From assembly GCA_030386875.1 (NCBI GenBank), contig CM059570.1, positions 27,538,192 to 27,602,191 on the forward strand: a stretch of DNA of 64,000 bases, given 5' to 3'. This stretch comes from Morinoia aosen. Taxonomy: Eukaryota; Arthropoda; Malacostraca; Amphipoda; Talitridae. This document shows positions 52,514-62,989 of the stretch, piece after piece (the first letter of the stretch is position 1; the number at the start of each line of letters is the position of its first letter). The position numbers and the translations under genes were made by a program. The notes under the pieces are model-generated. The model did not search any database and was not told where the DNA came from. It saw only the letters and a list, made by a program, of their open reading frames with translations.

Positions 52514-53367
52514 CGTTAACAACCGCGGAAACGCGGTGAACGTGTTGATACATTTAATATTTTTATGGTTATGCTAACTTTGACACCACTTTGAATGTTT
52601 CAATATTATTTATCAACGCTACCTACTGATGAGGATCTCCGTTAGGTCGAGAACCTCTGAAGTGAACGCAAGCGCCAAATTAACTAAAATTATCTAAAAT
52701 TTAAACTATCTGAGAGAATCATTTATTAAAAATTTGAGCCCATTTGACCTAAAGCTCAAAGTGGAGAACGTAGTCGTAAAATTATTTTTCCTAGAGAGCA
52801 TCTTGCATTATTTTTCATTTCTCCAATTGTACGTAAAATTAAAAAAGTCTCATGATGGATGTTTTGGCGAATTCAGACTAAAACTCATATTGTACTGCTA
52901 TAAGACTAATCAGTAGTCCTACAGCAGCACAATGAAAATTTTGTGCAGTAAAAATGTGCAACAAAAATTTTTGTAGAAGAAAAATTTTGCCCACGACCCA
53001 GTAGGTGCATTAACCAAACATTAACCTGTTCGGAAGTCCAGCAACCAAAGGCTATTTTCAAACAATAGATAGGTGGAATAATATTCAGACACTTCAAATA
53101 AACAAATCAATTATTCAGACACTTCCTAATTCCTTTCTCTATTTTGAGCAGGGCTGGAAACTAAGGATGCCTGATTGCGAAGTTACGAACACAAGTCAAA
53201 CGCTACCGACCTCACCCAGGAGCAGAGCAAAGGACTACGGCTAACGCTCCCCCATGTGACCACGAGACGCTCATCATACTAGTCAAACATTCTATTCATT
53301 CGTTCTAAGCTCGTACTAAGTAGTTTAACTCACCGACTATTATTTTTTAGTTCGCCTCGTACTAGTC
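52514..53367. other. 5' flank of the DH-PH gene
   Basis: Unique AT-rich DNA before the first coding exon. It should contain the 5' UTR and possibly the promoter, but I recognise no clear core promoter. A TATTATTTTTTAG string ends at 53350, 17 bp before the start codon, and could be a splice acceptor joining an upstream non-coding exon. A hammerhead-like string lies at 52626-52654 (see findings). Confidence 0.5.
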
Positions 53368-56300
53368 ATGGAAAAGACGGACCCCAACACTCTCGATTCC
53401 GTGGCTCTTGTTTTTGAAAAGGTAGAAGATGTTGAAGTTAAATCAAAATCTTGCGATGTTGGAGAACGTTCTTCAATGTCAGAAGGAACAACGAAACATA
53501 ACGGAACTGGGATTTCTGCTCATTTTGATAACGAAAGGATGACAGAAGATTTCAATGACGACCAAGCACAATACGCACAAAGAAAAAGGTCTTACTCTCT
53601 AAGAGAACAAGAACAAGGAGAAAAAGAAGAAAAATACGTTCACGTTCGTCAACGTACGCATCCTCGCAGGCGGCGGTCTGAAAGGAGACGCACTCTCCGT
53701 TCTGGTTTGAATTTGCTCATGCCACGGAATGATCTGGAAAAAGAAGACAGCTCTGACACCAAAGACGACACCGACATGGCATCTGATGAAGTAAACACCA
53801 CCGACGTTGCGCAGGTGTGCGCTGAAGCCCCGGACCAATGTACCAATGATGAAAGAATAAATCTTACTACAACGGCAGGAACATCAAAAAACGGCGACCT
53901 CAACGACCAGAGAATAACACTGGATGCAGAAAATATCGGTGACATCAGCAGCGCGAATAATGAATTAACTCCCAGCGACGACACCAAAATCACTCTTGAA
54001 AACACTTCAATCGATCCTGACTGCATCAACGAGAACTCCTCTGTCATTCCGGGCGTGGGAAAAGCTTACTGCGTTGGCAGAAGAGACGAAAATGTGACAA
54101 CGTACGACGAAGTCTCGGCGGACTCCACCACTGATTCTTCTTCTCCAGAGTCTGAATCAGTTTCATCCAGCAGCCCACCCCCCCTGCCACCGGGTCCCCC
54201 TCCAGATGCTTCCTTGCTTCGAAAAGAATCATTCGCAATCGTGGGAACAAGAGGAAAACATGCACGAGTAACAGGGACTGGAAGCCCAGCCAATTTTGCA
54301 GATCAATTAATTTCCGCCCTGTCGTCCGCTGCAGTTGATGAAAGTAACGACCCTGATGATTCAGGCACTTCGTCTCAATTGGGACCCTCGACTCACAACG
54401 CGTTGCAAAAAACCCAACCTGATAGCCGGCCAAAATCTCCGCGAGGTGAACTGGAGCTGCCAACCTCGAGTTCGTCGTCTGCTAGAGGAAGTTTGGCTTC
54501 TATCTTCAACGGGTTATTTGGCATTCCTAAAGAGGTAACACAATCTTCCCAAAATCTTTTCGACGATGTGAACAACAGATGTACGAGCTTCTCAAAATCC
54601 GAGACGTGCTTACTGAATCTTTCTGGTGCAGCACAAATCCAGTCACGAGGTCGGAGAAATAATACAGTTGGTCAAACTGGCAGCAAAACCTTCCTCGCTA
54701 CAGATACTGAACACACGTCAGAGATAAGAGCGTTGGACAGCTCTGCAGATAGAGTGCAATCGACAAATGGCATGAAGCTGGCTTTCTCAACGAGTTGCCT
54801 TGCAGATACAACGATAGATAGCGAGTTCTTACACTTCATTCAGAAAGAAGCAAGAATAAATGAACCTGCTGATGTAGTTGATGCCGTCAACGACGTAGAT
54901 TTTATGAGCCCAGCTGAGCGAAATGAATTCGAAGAATTTTGTGATACCTTTTGTGATGAAGAGCCTGAGGAACTTTTATCTGACCCCCGCTCAATAGAAA
55001 ACGAGGACCCGACTCAAACACTGATAAAACACTTGTTGGAAAAACCCTTGGAACAAACGGCAGTTGAGCCTTCGACAAAACCCCCGGATGATCACACTTT
55101 CAACATCGAAACATCCGAGCATTGTTCTCGAATCAGCACATTGGATGGCGTTGAGATTTCATCGTCTCGTGATAAAACTCCGCAATTGGACTCAATGTTT
55201 AGCATTGTTCCATCAGCTTTGCTGTCTCCGCGGCCGTTATCATTCGTTAGAATGACCTCCCTGACTGAGGACGAAGTCGACAACAGCACACACCAAAACC
55301 TTCCTGATGAAAGTAATGCGAGAGCTAATAAAGATTACATGACCCTTTCTCTATCCTCTTCAACGAACGCTTCTAGTGACATTTTTGCACCCCCACTGCC
55401 TCCAAAATCAGCCAGCTTCAGACAAACTAGAGAATCTTTAAAAATCGAGTTATCGGAGAGAAGAGGACGAAGCTTGAACTTGGAGGACGACAGGAAATCT
55501 AATTCTCCCCCTCCATTGCCTCCCAGAAGGGGCAGTAGTTTGGTAATAAGTGGAACGCCTGAAATGATCCAGCGATTGCCGCCTTCTACAACGATAACTA
55601 AGTTGAGTTCAATAGCAGGCACCCCCAATGGCGACAACGCTCAGACTATACCTGTTTACCGTATTCCTAACTGCCCCAGACAGTTACGCGACAGAAACTG
55701 CATTTCTTCAATCATACCAGACAATGAGATTCTGTCTCCTGTAGAAAAGAATAATTCCTCTGACCCAAATTTATCGACCACGACAATCTTTTCTCCTGAT
55801 CCGCCTGAGCTTCCTCCACGAAATGGAAATTTTCCTTCCGTGGAACATTCTCATTCCAATCAAGTTCAGGAGCCGTTTACTCACGTGCCACCCCCTCGCC
55901 CACCTCCTTTCTTCCGGTCGATGTCAACAAGAGAAGGAGGGATGGAAAAGGCTGCTGCCTTCGTCATGAGTTCTCAAAGTCACCGTTCGTGTGGACGAAC
56001 ACTTAGCTTAAAAAATTATGGAGATCAGTTAGCTGACAAAGAGTGGATAGAAGCCAGAAATGAAATGATGGACATAGAGATCATTACCAGCTTAGCTTCT
56101 TCATCAATACCACCTTTGGACCCATGTCCTGAACCGCCGTTTCAACACTTCCCAGTCAAGCTAGATGGAACACATCACAGACTATCCCTAGTATCGAGCA
56201 GCAGTTCGGAATGTCACCCGTCACTACAGTCCCACTCCAACGGGGCTTTCCTTCTAACAGGAGACGAGAAGTTAGAGTTAGCCGATCCCAGATCAGATGC

Positions 56301-56715
56301 TCAGTCAATCAAACAAAAGTTACTCCGACAAAAGAGCAGCAGTAGTTCCGACACAGACTGTAGCAGAATGTTCAACTCGGCATCTCGCACTTCATCTACG
56401 AATACAAGCGGGCGCAGACGAGAAAAGTTTCTTGCAGGTTTGAAAGGAGAAGGAACCACTACCTCGTCAGTGAACCTCCTTTCCAATGAAGCCCCAGTGC
56501 CCAGCGATGGTACTATGCAGTTGGGAGCCTCTTCTTTCTATGATCTGAGTGCTGACAACCACGCGTTCGTCCGAGACAGGCAGGACTCGACCATCTCGTC
56601 TACGTACGACGAAAAAATGCCAGAAGATTTGTCCCAGGTCACTCGTTCGAGGAGGATGGCCAAGCGCATTTCTAACGTCTACTCAGCGGTCGGTTGGTCT
56701 TCTCGGAAAAAAGAA
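53368..56715 (+). CDS. Coding exon 1 of the DH-PH gene: disordered proline-motif region
   Basis: Encodes residues 1-1116, without a recognisable folded domain. A basic stretch (RTHPRRRRSERRRT, about residue 98-111) may be a nuclear or membrane-contact signal. Proline motifs suited to SH3 binding are PPPLPPGPPP (about 270), APPLPPKSASF (about 673), PPPLPPRRGS (about 713), PPELPPRNG (about 812) and PPPRPPPFFR (about 841). Acidic EEFCDTFCDEEPEELL lies near residue 530. The exon ends in SRKKE before GTGAGT; without splicing only VSCIL and a stop would follow, which supports the intron. This long exon may have alternative acceptors I cannot see. Confidence 0.85.
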
Positions 56716-59700
56716 GTGAGTTGTATTCTTTAAAGCTATTGATATTTTGAGGAAACTGATCGTACTCTTTAAGCCGCTGATATTTTGAGGATACTGACCA
56801 TGAATAATATCAATAGAAATATAGAAACTTTTGAAATTTAGGAGAGAGTTTGATTCAGTGGATCATACATGAGGCTCTACGTTGAGATTGTACATACGAA
56901 TGGAAATGTACAAAAAATCCCACTTATACAGATAATCAAAGTACCTAAAAAAGCAACGTACGAAAATTACTTTCAAATTTTAAACTATCAATTTCATACT
57001 GGATGACTTATTTCTAACTATGTGGTACATATACTTTAAAACTTCATTTCTACACACCAAATGAAGTTCATAATAATATTTCTGACATGCAGCGAGAGAA
57101 TTATTTGATTTTCTGTAAGATTTATTCACATAAACGATTCATTTATTCCCCTCAGTAATGTACGCATTGCATCTGTGCATGGTTGTAATCGAGTTGTTAT
57201 TTGCAGGACAAGAAAACCGCGAAGTCGAAAGAAATTCCTTTCAGAAGCATGATGGCTCGGTTTCCCTTCTTACGGTGAGTCTCAGATTTAATCTATATGC
57301 GTTAATTCATAACTAACATTTCATTCTTAAACAGGTTTTCATAATCAACCGTTCACATTCAGTGTAAAATGACAAGACAATTGATAATAGGTATAAAATG
57401 TCACGAAGTAGCCCATAAGTTAGGGTGAACTGCCGTGCTTACGAAAAGATTCGAAGCTCTTTCCATTTTTCTCTCACGATGAATCTAGCTATCAAGTTGT
57501 AACGAGTTGTAATTGTATCAAGTTTTAGTTGTACTAGCAGTAGGATATATGTGTTGAGATATCATGGAAAATTTTCTCACTAAGTTACCTCCGTTTTTGT
57601 CTTCCAACAGAGAGACTTCAGTGAGAGGCGTGCCGAGCGACTTGAACACCCTCATGGACTCCGCGCTGAGCCTGAACGACTACGACGGATATAACGAAGG
57701 CAGTAACCTTAAAATCCAGAGTGGCCCAAGAAAGCAAGAGGTAGGGCGAGAACAAAGATCAAGATCCTTCTTCGGCGAAGAAATCCTACGAAAGGATTAC
57801 GTGGTTCCAGAACCGTCTAGCTCTCCGCGATACTCGGCAGGCATGGCCGACCAAATGAGAATGATGATGATGGTGGACGAGGTGGATGATCCCAACAAAC
57901 AGGAAGCCAATAACAACAGCAACCAAAAGAATTCTGAGAAAATTATCCTCGCTTTGGATAGCTTGAAGCGAGACATGATAGAGTACACAACCGTGCTCGA
58001 GAGTCTACAAAAAACCTACGAAGAGATGAGGTCGAAAACCCCTGATGGTATCCGGCAAAGGTTCGATCTGGCGTTCAAGGAGGTTAAAGTTATGCATCAA
58101 CTTCAACTTGAGCTGAACTCATGGATCATCAAGGACAATGTTGACCTCAGCATGGTGGCAGAGGCGTTCAAAACTAAAGACTTCTCCACTTACAAACGCT
58201 ATTCGATCCTTGCACGGGATTTGCAGAAAGAAATCAAGTCTCATTCCTCATACTTCAATGAGAATTTCGAGAAGTTCTCTTTGAATATCATGAAACCTTT
58301 CCACCGCTTGAACACGTATTCTCTCTACCTCCAATCTTTTCAAAACAATTACCTCGACGAAACAGAGAGCAAACTCCAGGAAGCTGTGTCGTACCTGAAC
58401 AACCTGAAGCAAGAAGCCAACACCGAGATGAACATTTGTGACATGCAAAAGTGTCCTGTGGAGCTCCGGCTCGCAGGTCTTATCAGTCACTCAGGTCACC
58501 TGCACCACGACGGGGACCTCTTACCTAAACAAGTGTACGTGATCCTTTTCGAAAGTATACTAGTTATTTGCGAAGACAACCACGACTACCGAGTGTACAA
58601 ACAGCACTACCGTAGCGAGCAGGTGTCAGAAATACGGGAGGGCGGAGAGCTAGAGATAGAGATTAAAGTCCACCCAACGTTCCAATCTGACACCATCCAG
58701 CTCAAATTCAAGGCAAATCTTACATCGGAAAGAAAAACTTGGATGATGCGCCTCCAAGCTTGGCAGGAAAAAAACCGACCGTCTTTTAAAACGATAATTC
58801 TCAATTCGGACTTGCAGAGGAACATTCACTTGAAGCATGATCGGTTCCTGCCTCTGTCTTTGTGGATGTTGAGCCCTTCCTTGAAAGAGACCATCGACAC
58901 AGTAAAGCACAACAGAGTCGGTGAGAAGACCATCAAACTTAACAAAATCCATAACATCAGCAGGCCGAACAGTGGCGAAGACGCCATCTTTAACAGCTTC
59001 ATGGTGAACGTAGAGGATTTTGCGTCAAGATTAGACGTCCTCTTGGATCAAGAGGCAAGGGCTCCTCCGCAACTCTTGGGTTCAATTTTGAGGAAAATGA
59101 GACGTTTTTACAAAAGCGTCTTCTTGCCACAATTGAGAGCAGACTTTGAGAAGCAGCCCGATAGAATTCTGAAAAGCATTGTTGGGAACCTACCGAACTT
59201 CCCGCCTCTCTTCAGAGAGTACATTGAGGTGCGCTCTGGATTGACGTTGATGATGGAAGACGGTTTGAATTGCAATCAGTACATCAGCCCATTTAAGCAT
59301 CTCTCTTTCTTCATCGAGTGGCTTTTCACTCTGTCATGTATCGCAAAATATCACGTGAAGCTCCGCGGCCAACTGGCCATATTGGTGAACTGCGTAGAAG
59401 ACGCAAGAGTCACTCTACTTCACTCGGCCATCGTCAACTGCCAGTTGGACTTTTACAAAACTGGCGACATCGTCCGCAACGGCAACCTCGAAAGCAAAGT
59501 GAAATGCCGTTCTGTCAAAGGTAACCAAGACTACCACGTGATTTTGTTCGAGAAAGCCATTCTGTTCACTCGAGCCAAAATTCCCCAGTACGAATACGTG
59601 CAAATTTTATGGCTCGACCAAATGACTTTCGGACCACAACCGGACCACAAATGCTCGTTCCGGCTCGAGGAAAGGGGCACCAAGAAAATCTACGTCTACG

Positions 59701-59801
59701 AGCTCAAGGCAAAGGACGAACTTCAAAAGAAAGAGTGGCAAAACAGCATTCACAAGCAGCTGCACCGACAGGTCGAGTTTGTCAAGAAAAATCTTAGCTG
59801 A
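53368..59801 (+). CDS. Tandem divergent DH-PH protein (Dbl-family RhoGEF-like), three coding exons
   Basis: Host gene with coding exons 53368-56715, 57207-57274 and 57611-59801. The donors are GTGAGT at 56716 and GTGAGT at 57275; the acceptors end TTGCAG (57206) and CCAACAG (57610). Joined phases are 0 and 2 and stay open, giving about 1868 residues. Residues 1-1139 look disordered, Ser/Thr-rich and acidic, with SH3-ligand motifs. Two modules follow: DH1 about 1248-1413, PH1 about 1414-1526, DH2 about 1596-1750, PH2 about 1752-1860. DH domains normally catalyse GDP/GTP exchange on Rho GTPases and PH domains bind lipids or regulate. Both DH parts are divergent, so exchange activity is uncertain. 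The start is the first ATG after in-frame stops at 53317 and 53326. I do not recognise the orthologue. Confidence 0.85.
56716..57206 (+). other. Intron 1 (491 bp)
   Basis: GT-AG intron, AT-rich, between GTGAGT and TTGCAG. It keeps reading phase 0. Confidence 0.85.
57207..57274 (+). CDS. Coding exon 2 of the DH-PH gene (68 bp)
   Basis: A small exon between TTGCAG and GTGAGT. It encodes DKKTAKSKEIPFRSMMARFP and then FLR, a basic segment, the last Arg codon being completed by exon 3. Entry phase 0 and exit phase 2 both match the neighbouring exons exactly, which is the main support for it. Confidence 0.85.
57275..57610 (+). other. Intron 2 (336 bp)
   Basis: GT-AG intron between GTGAGT and a pyrimidine-containing TCTTCCAACAG acceptor. 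It splits an Arg codon after its second base. Confidence 0.83.
57611..59801 (+). CDS. Coding exon 3 of the DH-PH gene: both DH-PH modules
   Basis: Begins by completing an Arg codon, then ETSVRGVPSDLNTLMDS, and runs to TGA at 59799-59801. DH1 spans about 57936-58430: helices with RDMIEYTTVLESLQKTYEEM and the CR3-like IMKPFHRLNTYSLYLQSF. PH1 follows with QVYVILFESILVICED and the terminal helix KTWMMRLQAWQE. DH2 spans about 58980-59440, with LREYI-like FREYIEVRSGL and CR3-like YISPFKHLSFFIEWL, which lacks the usual Arg. PH2 has NQDYHVILFEKAILFTRAK and the C-terminal helix KKEWQNSIHKQLHRQ. An in-frame ATG at 57564 inside intron 2 could start a shorter 745-residue form. Confidence 0.87.
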
Positions 59802-60024
59802 CATCTTCATCTTCAACTCCTCGGCTCGATGTCTTGCGGAGGATTGTCTCTTCAACTCCTTTGTCTGCATCGAGCGGAGGATTGTTTCTTCTTTTTCGAG
59901 TGCCAATATACCTCTCAGTTTTGCACAAAGTTCAAAGCCGTTTGTGAGCCCTAAATTATCGTCACACACAAACAATGCCTCAAAAGTTACAGGAACTTCG
60001 GTCACGGAACACCATCATCTAAGG
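59802..60024 (+). other. 3' UTR start of the DH-PH gene
   Basis: Non-coding DNA after the stop codon. No AATAAA occurs before the MITE at 60025. Confidence 0.6.
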
Positions 60025-60241
60025 CAGTGTTTCTTAACCCCTAGGTCGCGACCCAAACTTGGGTCGCCAAGACATTTCATTGTGTCGCTAAGGGTTTGAG
60101 GAATATGAATATAAAAACCAAATATAAATATTCTTTGAAAAGAATACCATGAATAAATTTTTTTATTGTTTGAAGACTTGTGTCGCGGCCGTTATTTTGG
60201 GCAGATTTTGGATCTCTGCCAAAAAAGGTTAAGAACCACTG
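60025..60241. mobile_element. 217-bp hAT-type MITE with 8-bp target duplication
   Basis: The left end CAGTGTTTCTTAACC and the right end GGTTAAGAACCACTG are inverted copies with one mismatch, the form typical of hAT non-autonomous elements. ATCTAAGG lies directly outside both ends (60017-60024 and 60242-60249), an exact 8-bp target duplication as hAT transposases make. There is no transposase. It sits 224 bp after the stop of the DH-PH gene. Confidence 0.95.
60152..60157 (+). terminator. Candidate polyadenylation signal AATAAA inside the MITE
   Basis: First canonical AATAAA downstream of the DH-PH stop codon, about 350 bp away, followed by a T-run. Another AATAAA lies at 61066-61071. Use of either is inferred. 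Confidence 0.45.
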
Positions 60242-60249
60242 ATCTAAGG

Positions 60250-60667
60250 CAACGCAGCTTTGCCAGTGAACTGGACCGAATTTTCTAACACTTAACGTGT
60301 CGTAGCGGTACAGCTGGAAGCTTAAGTTTTCCTACCTTGGCTACGATAACGTGAATTCTTCGAAAACCCAGACCATATTGAGATCCATTTAGTAATGACG
60401 AGTTCTGCTTTCCAGATAATCTCTTTCGATGAATTAAAAATCACCATTTTGAACTCATAATCCATATTGCTGAAAAACTACATCAGAGCTCAAGCTGTGG
60501 GAAAAATTGCGATATGTACTCGTGTAAGACCCGAGCAGAATATTTGACAGGAATATGTCATTAAGAACCCAAGACACTTGTGAAAAAACACAATCAAATT
60601 AATTCGCTGAAGAGACGTTGATTTTATAGGAGCTCATCAAGTGCTTGTGAATATCATCTAACTCGAA
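60250..60667. other. Unique spacer
   Basis: About 420 bp with no gene recognised; it may be extended 3' UTR. Confidence 0.5.
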
Positions 60668-60990
60668 ATTGTTACCAATTATATAGGTAACCTGCCAACT
60701 GGGTTATTGTTGTTATCAGTTATGCAGCTAACCTGTTAACTGGGTTATAGTCACGAGTTGTATAGGTAACCTGTTAACAGGGTTATTGTTACCAGTTATA
60801 TAGGTAACCTGTTAGCTGGGCTATTGTTACCAGTTATGTAGCTAACCTGTTAACTGGATTATAGTTACCAGTTATACAGATAACTGTTAACTGGATTATT
60901 GTTGCATTGTATAGGTAACCTGTTAACTGGATTATAGTTACCTTTTATATAGGTAACCTGTTAACTGGGTTACGATGACCTATTACACCA
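60668..60990. repeat. ~39-bp repeat (GGTAACCTGTTAACTGGGTT...), about 8 copies
   Basis: Units of 38-41 bp: GGTAACCTGTTAACTGGGTT, then ATTGTTACCAGTTATATA. Each unit holds the near-palindromes GTTAACTGG/CCAGTTA and GGTAAC/GTTACC, so single strands could fold. Copies are diverged by several substitutions. Confidence 0.9.
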
Positions 60991-61079
60991 GATGATGTCA
61001 ACTGGTGACTAGAAGTTATTTGCAGGCTGATTGTCAGTTATCCATGTAATTTATTTTTGTATCCTAATAAATATACCAT

Positions 61080-61845
61080 ACGAACGAAGAAATGAAATAG
61101 ATTGATTTCTGGGAAATCTCACTTTAAGGATAAAAAGGAAAACCAACGTGGCTAAGAATATCATGATAAAAAACAAACGTTTCGGACTATAAAAAATCCA
61201 TCTTCAGTGTTCTGAAATGCAATAAATCGATGTATTAAAACATTGTAACTATAAATCCTCTGAATAAATCGAATGAAAGATAATGAAATTTAAAAGACAT
61301 GATAAAACAAAAACTATACAAAATTTTTTTAACAAACAATGGAAAGTTTCACCGCCGTATCACACTCATTTATTGACGGACGGTTTTTTAAAATGTATAT
61401 CGATTCTAAAATGCGGAGATCGGATAAATTTGATGTTGAATCCAAAATTTTAAAATTTGTATTTTTAAAAATATGGTCTTTCTCCAAACAGTGCTCTCTT
61501 ATAGATGAATTGGATGGTTTGGTGAGGTTACAGCCGGTGCGAAAGGAGACTCCCCTGTGTTGTGCACACCTCACAAACAATTGGAGCCCAGTGCTACCAA
61601 TGTAAGAGCGCTCGCAGCGGTCACACGTATATTGATATACAACTGAGGTGCGCAACATCACATCCGGAGTATCCCTTCGCTTAAAATATGATCCGAGTTT
61701 TTTATCATTTTTAAAATATGAGCAAGGATTTATTTGTGGAAAAAACCTCTTAACTGTTGACACAACTTCCATTTTCATTTTCTCTGTGCGGGATCCTATA
61801 AAAGGTAACTGAAAATACAACCTTAGCTTCGGCACAGTAAGAATT
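61080..61845 (-). mobile_element. Inverted partial Penelope-like element (3' part), left arm
   Basis: On the minus strand this is the 3' part of a Penelope-like element: the end of the RT C-terminal region, the GIY-YIG-type endonuclease and the 3' UTR. It is joined head-to-head to the plus-strand element at 61845/61846. The first about 237 bp (61609-61845) appear to be an exact reverse complement of 63764-64000. The left limit near 61080 is approximate. Inverted partial copies at the 5' side are a known feature of Penelope-like insertions (pseudo-LTR arrangements). Confidence 0.85.
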
Positions 61846-61846
61846 A
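61329..61846 (-). CDS. Penelope-like element C-terminal part with GIY-YIG endonuclease
   Basis: The minus-strand frame reads TVPKLRLYFQLPFIGSRTEK at its start and then the endonuclease. Motifs are VVYQYTCDRCERSYIGST (the Y-Y and YIG-like part, with the Cys pair often seen before YIG in Penelope-like elements), an Arg in LFVRCAQHRG, the conserved His in REHCLEKDH, and ILESIYILKNRPSINE near the end. The domain nicks DNA for integration in this class. The frame starts upstream of the junction with an unrelated ATG at 61868, but element sequence proper begins at 61845. It is a fragment without RT and cannot act alone. No stop interrupts the endonuclease part. Confidence 0.85.
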
Positions 61847-62989
61847 GTGAACAGATACGGAATACCAACTCTCCAGTGTTTTAGAAAGCTTGAATCTGAA
61901 ATAAGAAAACGCGACAAGATTCAATGTGATATTGATTACCTGGAAGTGTGTTTAAATTACAAAGTTATCCCTAAATTCCTGCGCATAAAATTATACAAAA
62001 GAATTTTGGAACGTTCTACATTCTGCACGTCTTGGCAATTGAAACTGTTGAAAAATGAAATTAGGTTTAAAAATCGTGAATTGGCAAAACGAAACGCTTC
62101 AGTCGACCAGTGCCTTGGCAACCTTAAATCTAAGGTCAGTGCCATAGACCTGTCTTGCATTAAACTGTGGTTACAACGAAAACAAAAAAGTGTAATTGCT
62201 AAAGTGAAAGAAGTTCATCGACGGAAATTATACAATTTAGGAGTGTGCGAAATAAGAAACTTACAAGATCCCCAGAAAGTCATCCACAACACCTCCAAGC
62301 GGAAACTAACGAACGAAGAAACAAGAGTACTTCTGCTTGGCCTGGACTTTGGACTACCCATACGTAAATTGAATTACTTCAAATTTTTCTTGGTCTTTGA
62401 AAAGCTGTTTAATGTTCTATCCAAACAAAACATTTATGAAAGGGGTTCAAACTCGTTGCTTAATTTACGAAATGAGCTCAAATGTATAGCTTTAAAATAT
62501 TACTATACTTTCAATCCTTTGAAGAATGTGTGCCCAGTGTTCTCAAAAAACGACTTTACTATATTAAGAACCCTTTCCGAAGATAAGTCTATTTATGTCA
62601 CCAACTTAGACAAAGGGAAAGGTGTCGCTATTTTAGATAGAATAGACTATGTGAACAAGGTAGAATCTATCTTAAGTGATCCATCTAAATTTTTAGCTGT
62701 GAACGATGACGAAAAACGACTGTTAATCCGTTTGGAAGATAGGCTGAATAACGCCTTGAGAAAGTTGAAAAATACTCATCAAATAAATGACCAACTTTAT
62801 GATGATGCCTATACAACCGGTTCACAGCTGGGGTTTCTATATGGACTTCCAAAAATCCACAAGCCAAACATACCTATTCGCCCAATTCTGTCCGCGCGCA
62901 ATATGCATAATTTTCGCTTAGGTAAAGCTTTAATTCCGTACCTGTCTCATTTAGTACCTAATGAAAACCTTTTTAAACAACTCTTTTGA
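61847..62989 (+). CDS. Penelope-like element ORF, N-terminal and early RT part
   Basis: 380 codons opening with MNRYGIPTLQCFRKLESEI. The first about 200 residues are basic and helical, typical of the region before RT in this class. Recognisable RT-associated motifs follow: VTNLDKGKGVAILDR near 62598-62642, a Penelope-type signature (DKGxxVV), and LGFLYGLPKIHKPNIPIRPI near 62830-62887, the class hallmark. The frame then ends, while homologous sequence continues in another frame downstream, so this copy is interrupted once. Confidence 0.87.
   Translation: MNRYGIPTLQCFRKLESEIRKRDKIQCDIDYLEVCLNYKVIPKFLRIKLYKRILERSTFCTSWQLKLLKNEIRFKNRELAKRNASVDQCLGNLKSKVSAIDLSCIKLWLQRKQKSVIAKVKEVHRRKLYNLGVCEIRNLQDPQKVIHNTSKRKLTNEETRVLLLGLDFGLPIRKLNYFKFFLVFEKLFNVLSKQNIYERGSNSLLNLRNELKCIALKYYYTFNPLKNVCPVFSKNDFTILRTLSEDKSIYVTNLDKGKGVAILDRIDYVNKVESILSDPSKFLAVNDDEKRLLIRLEDRLNNALRKLKNTHQINDQLYDDAYTTGSQLGFLYGLPKIHKPNIPIRPILSARNMHNFRLGKALIPYLSHLVPNENLFKQLF

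Noticed and set aside
54044-54463. Antisense open frames within the DH-PH first exon
   Set aside because: Shadow frames of a well supported coding exon.
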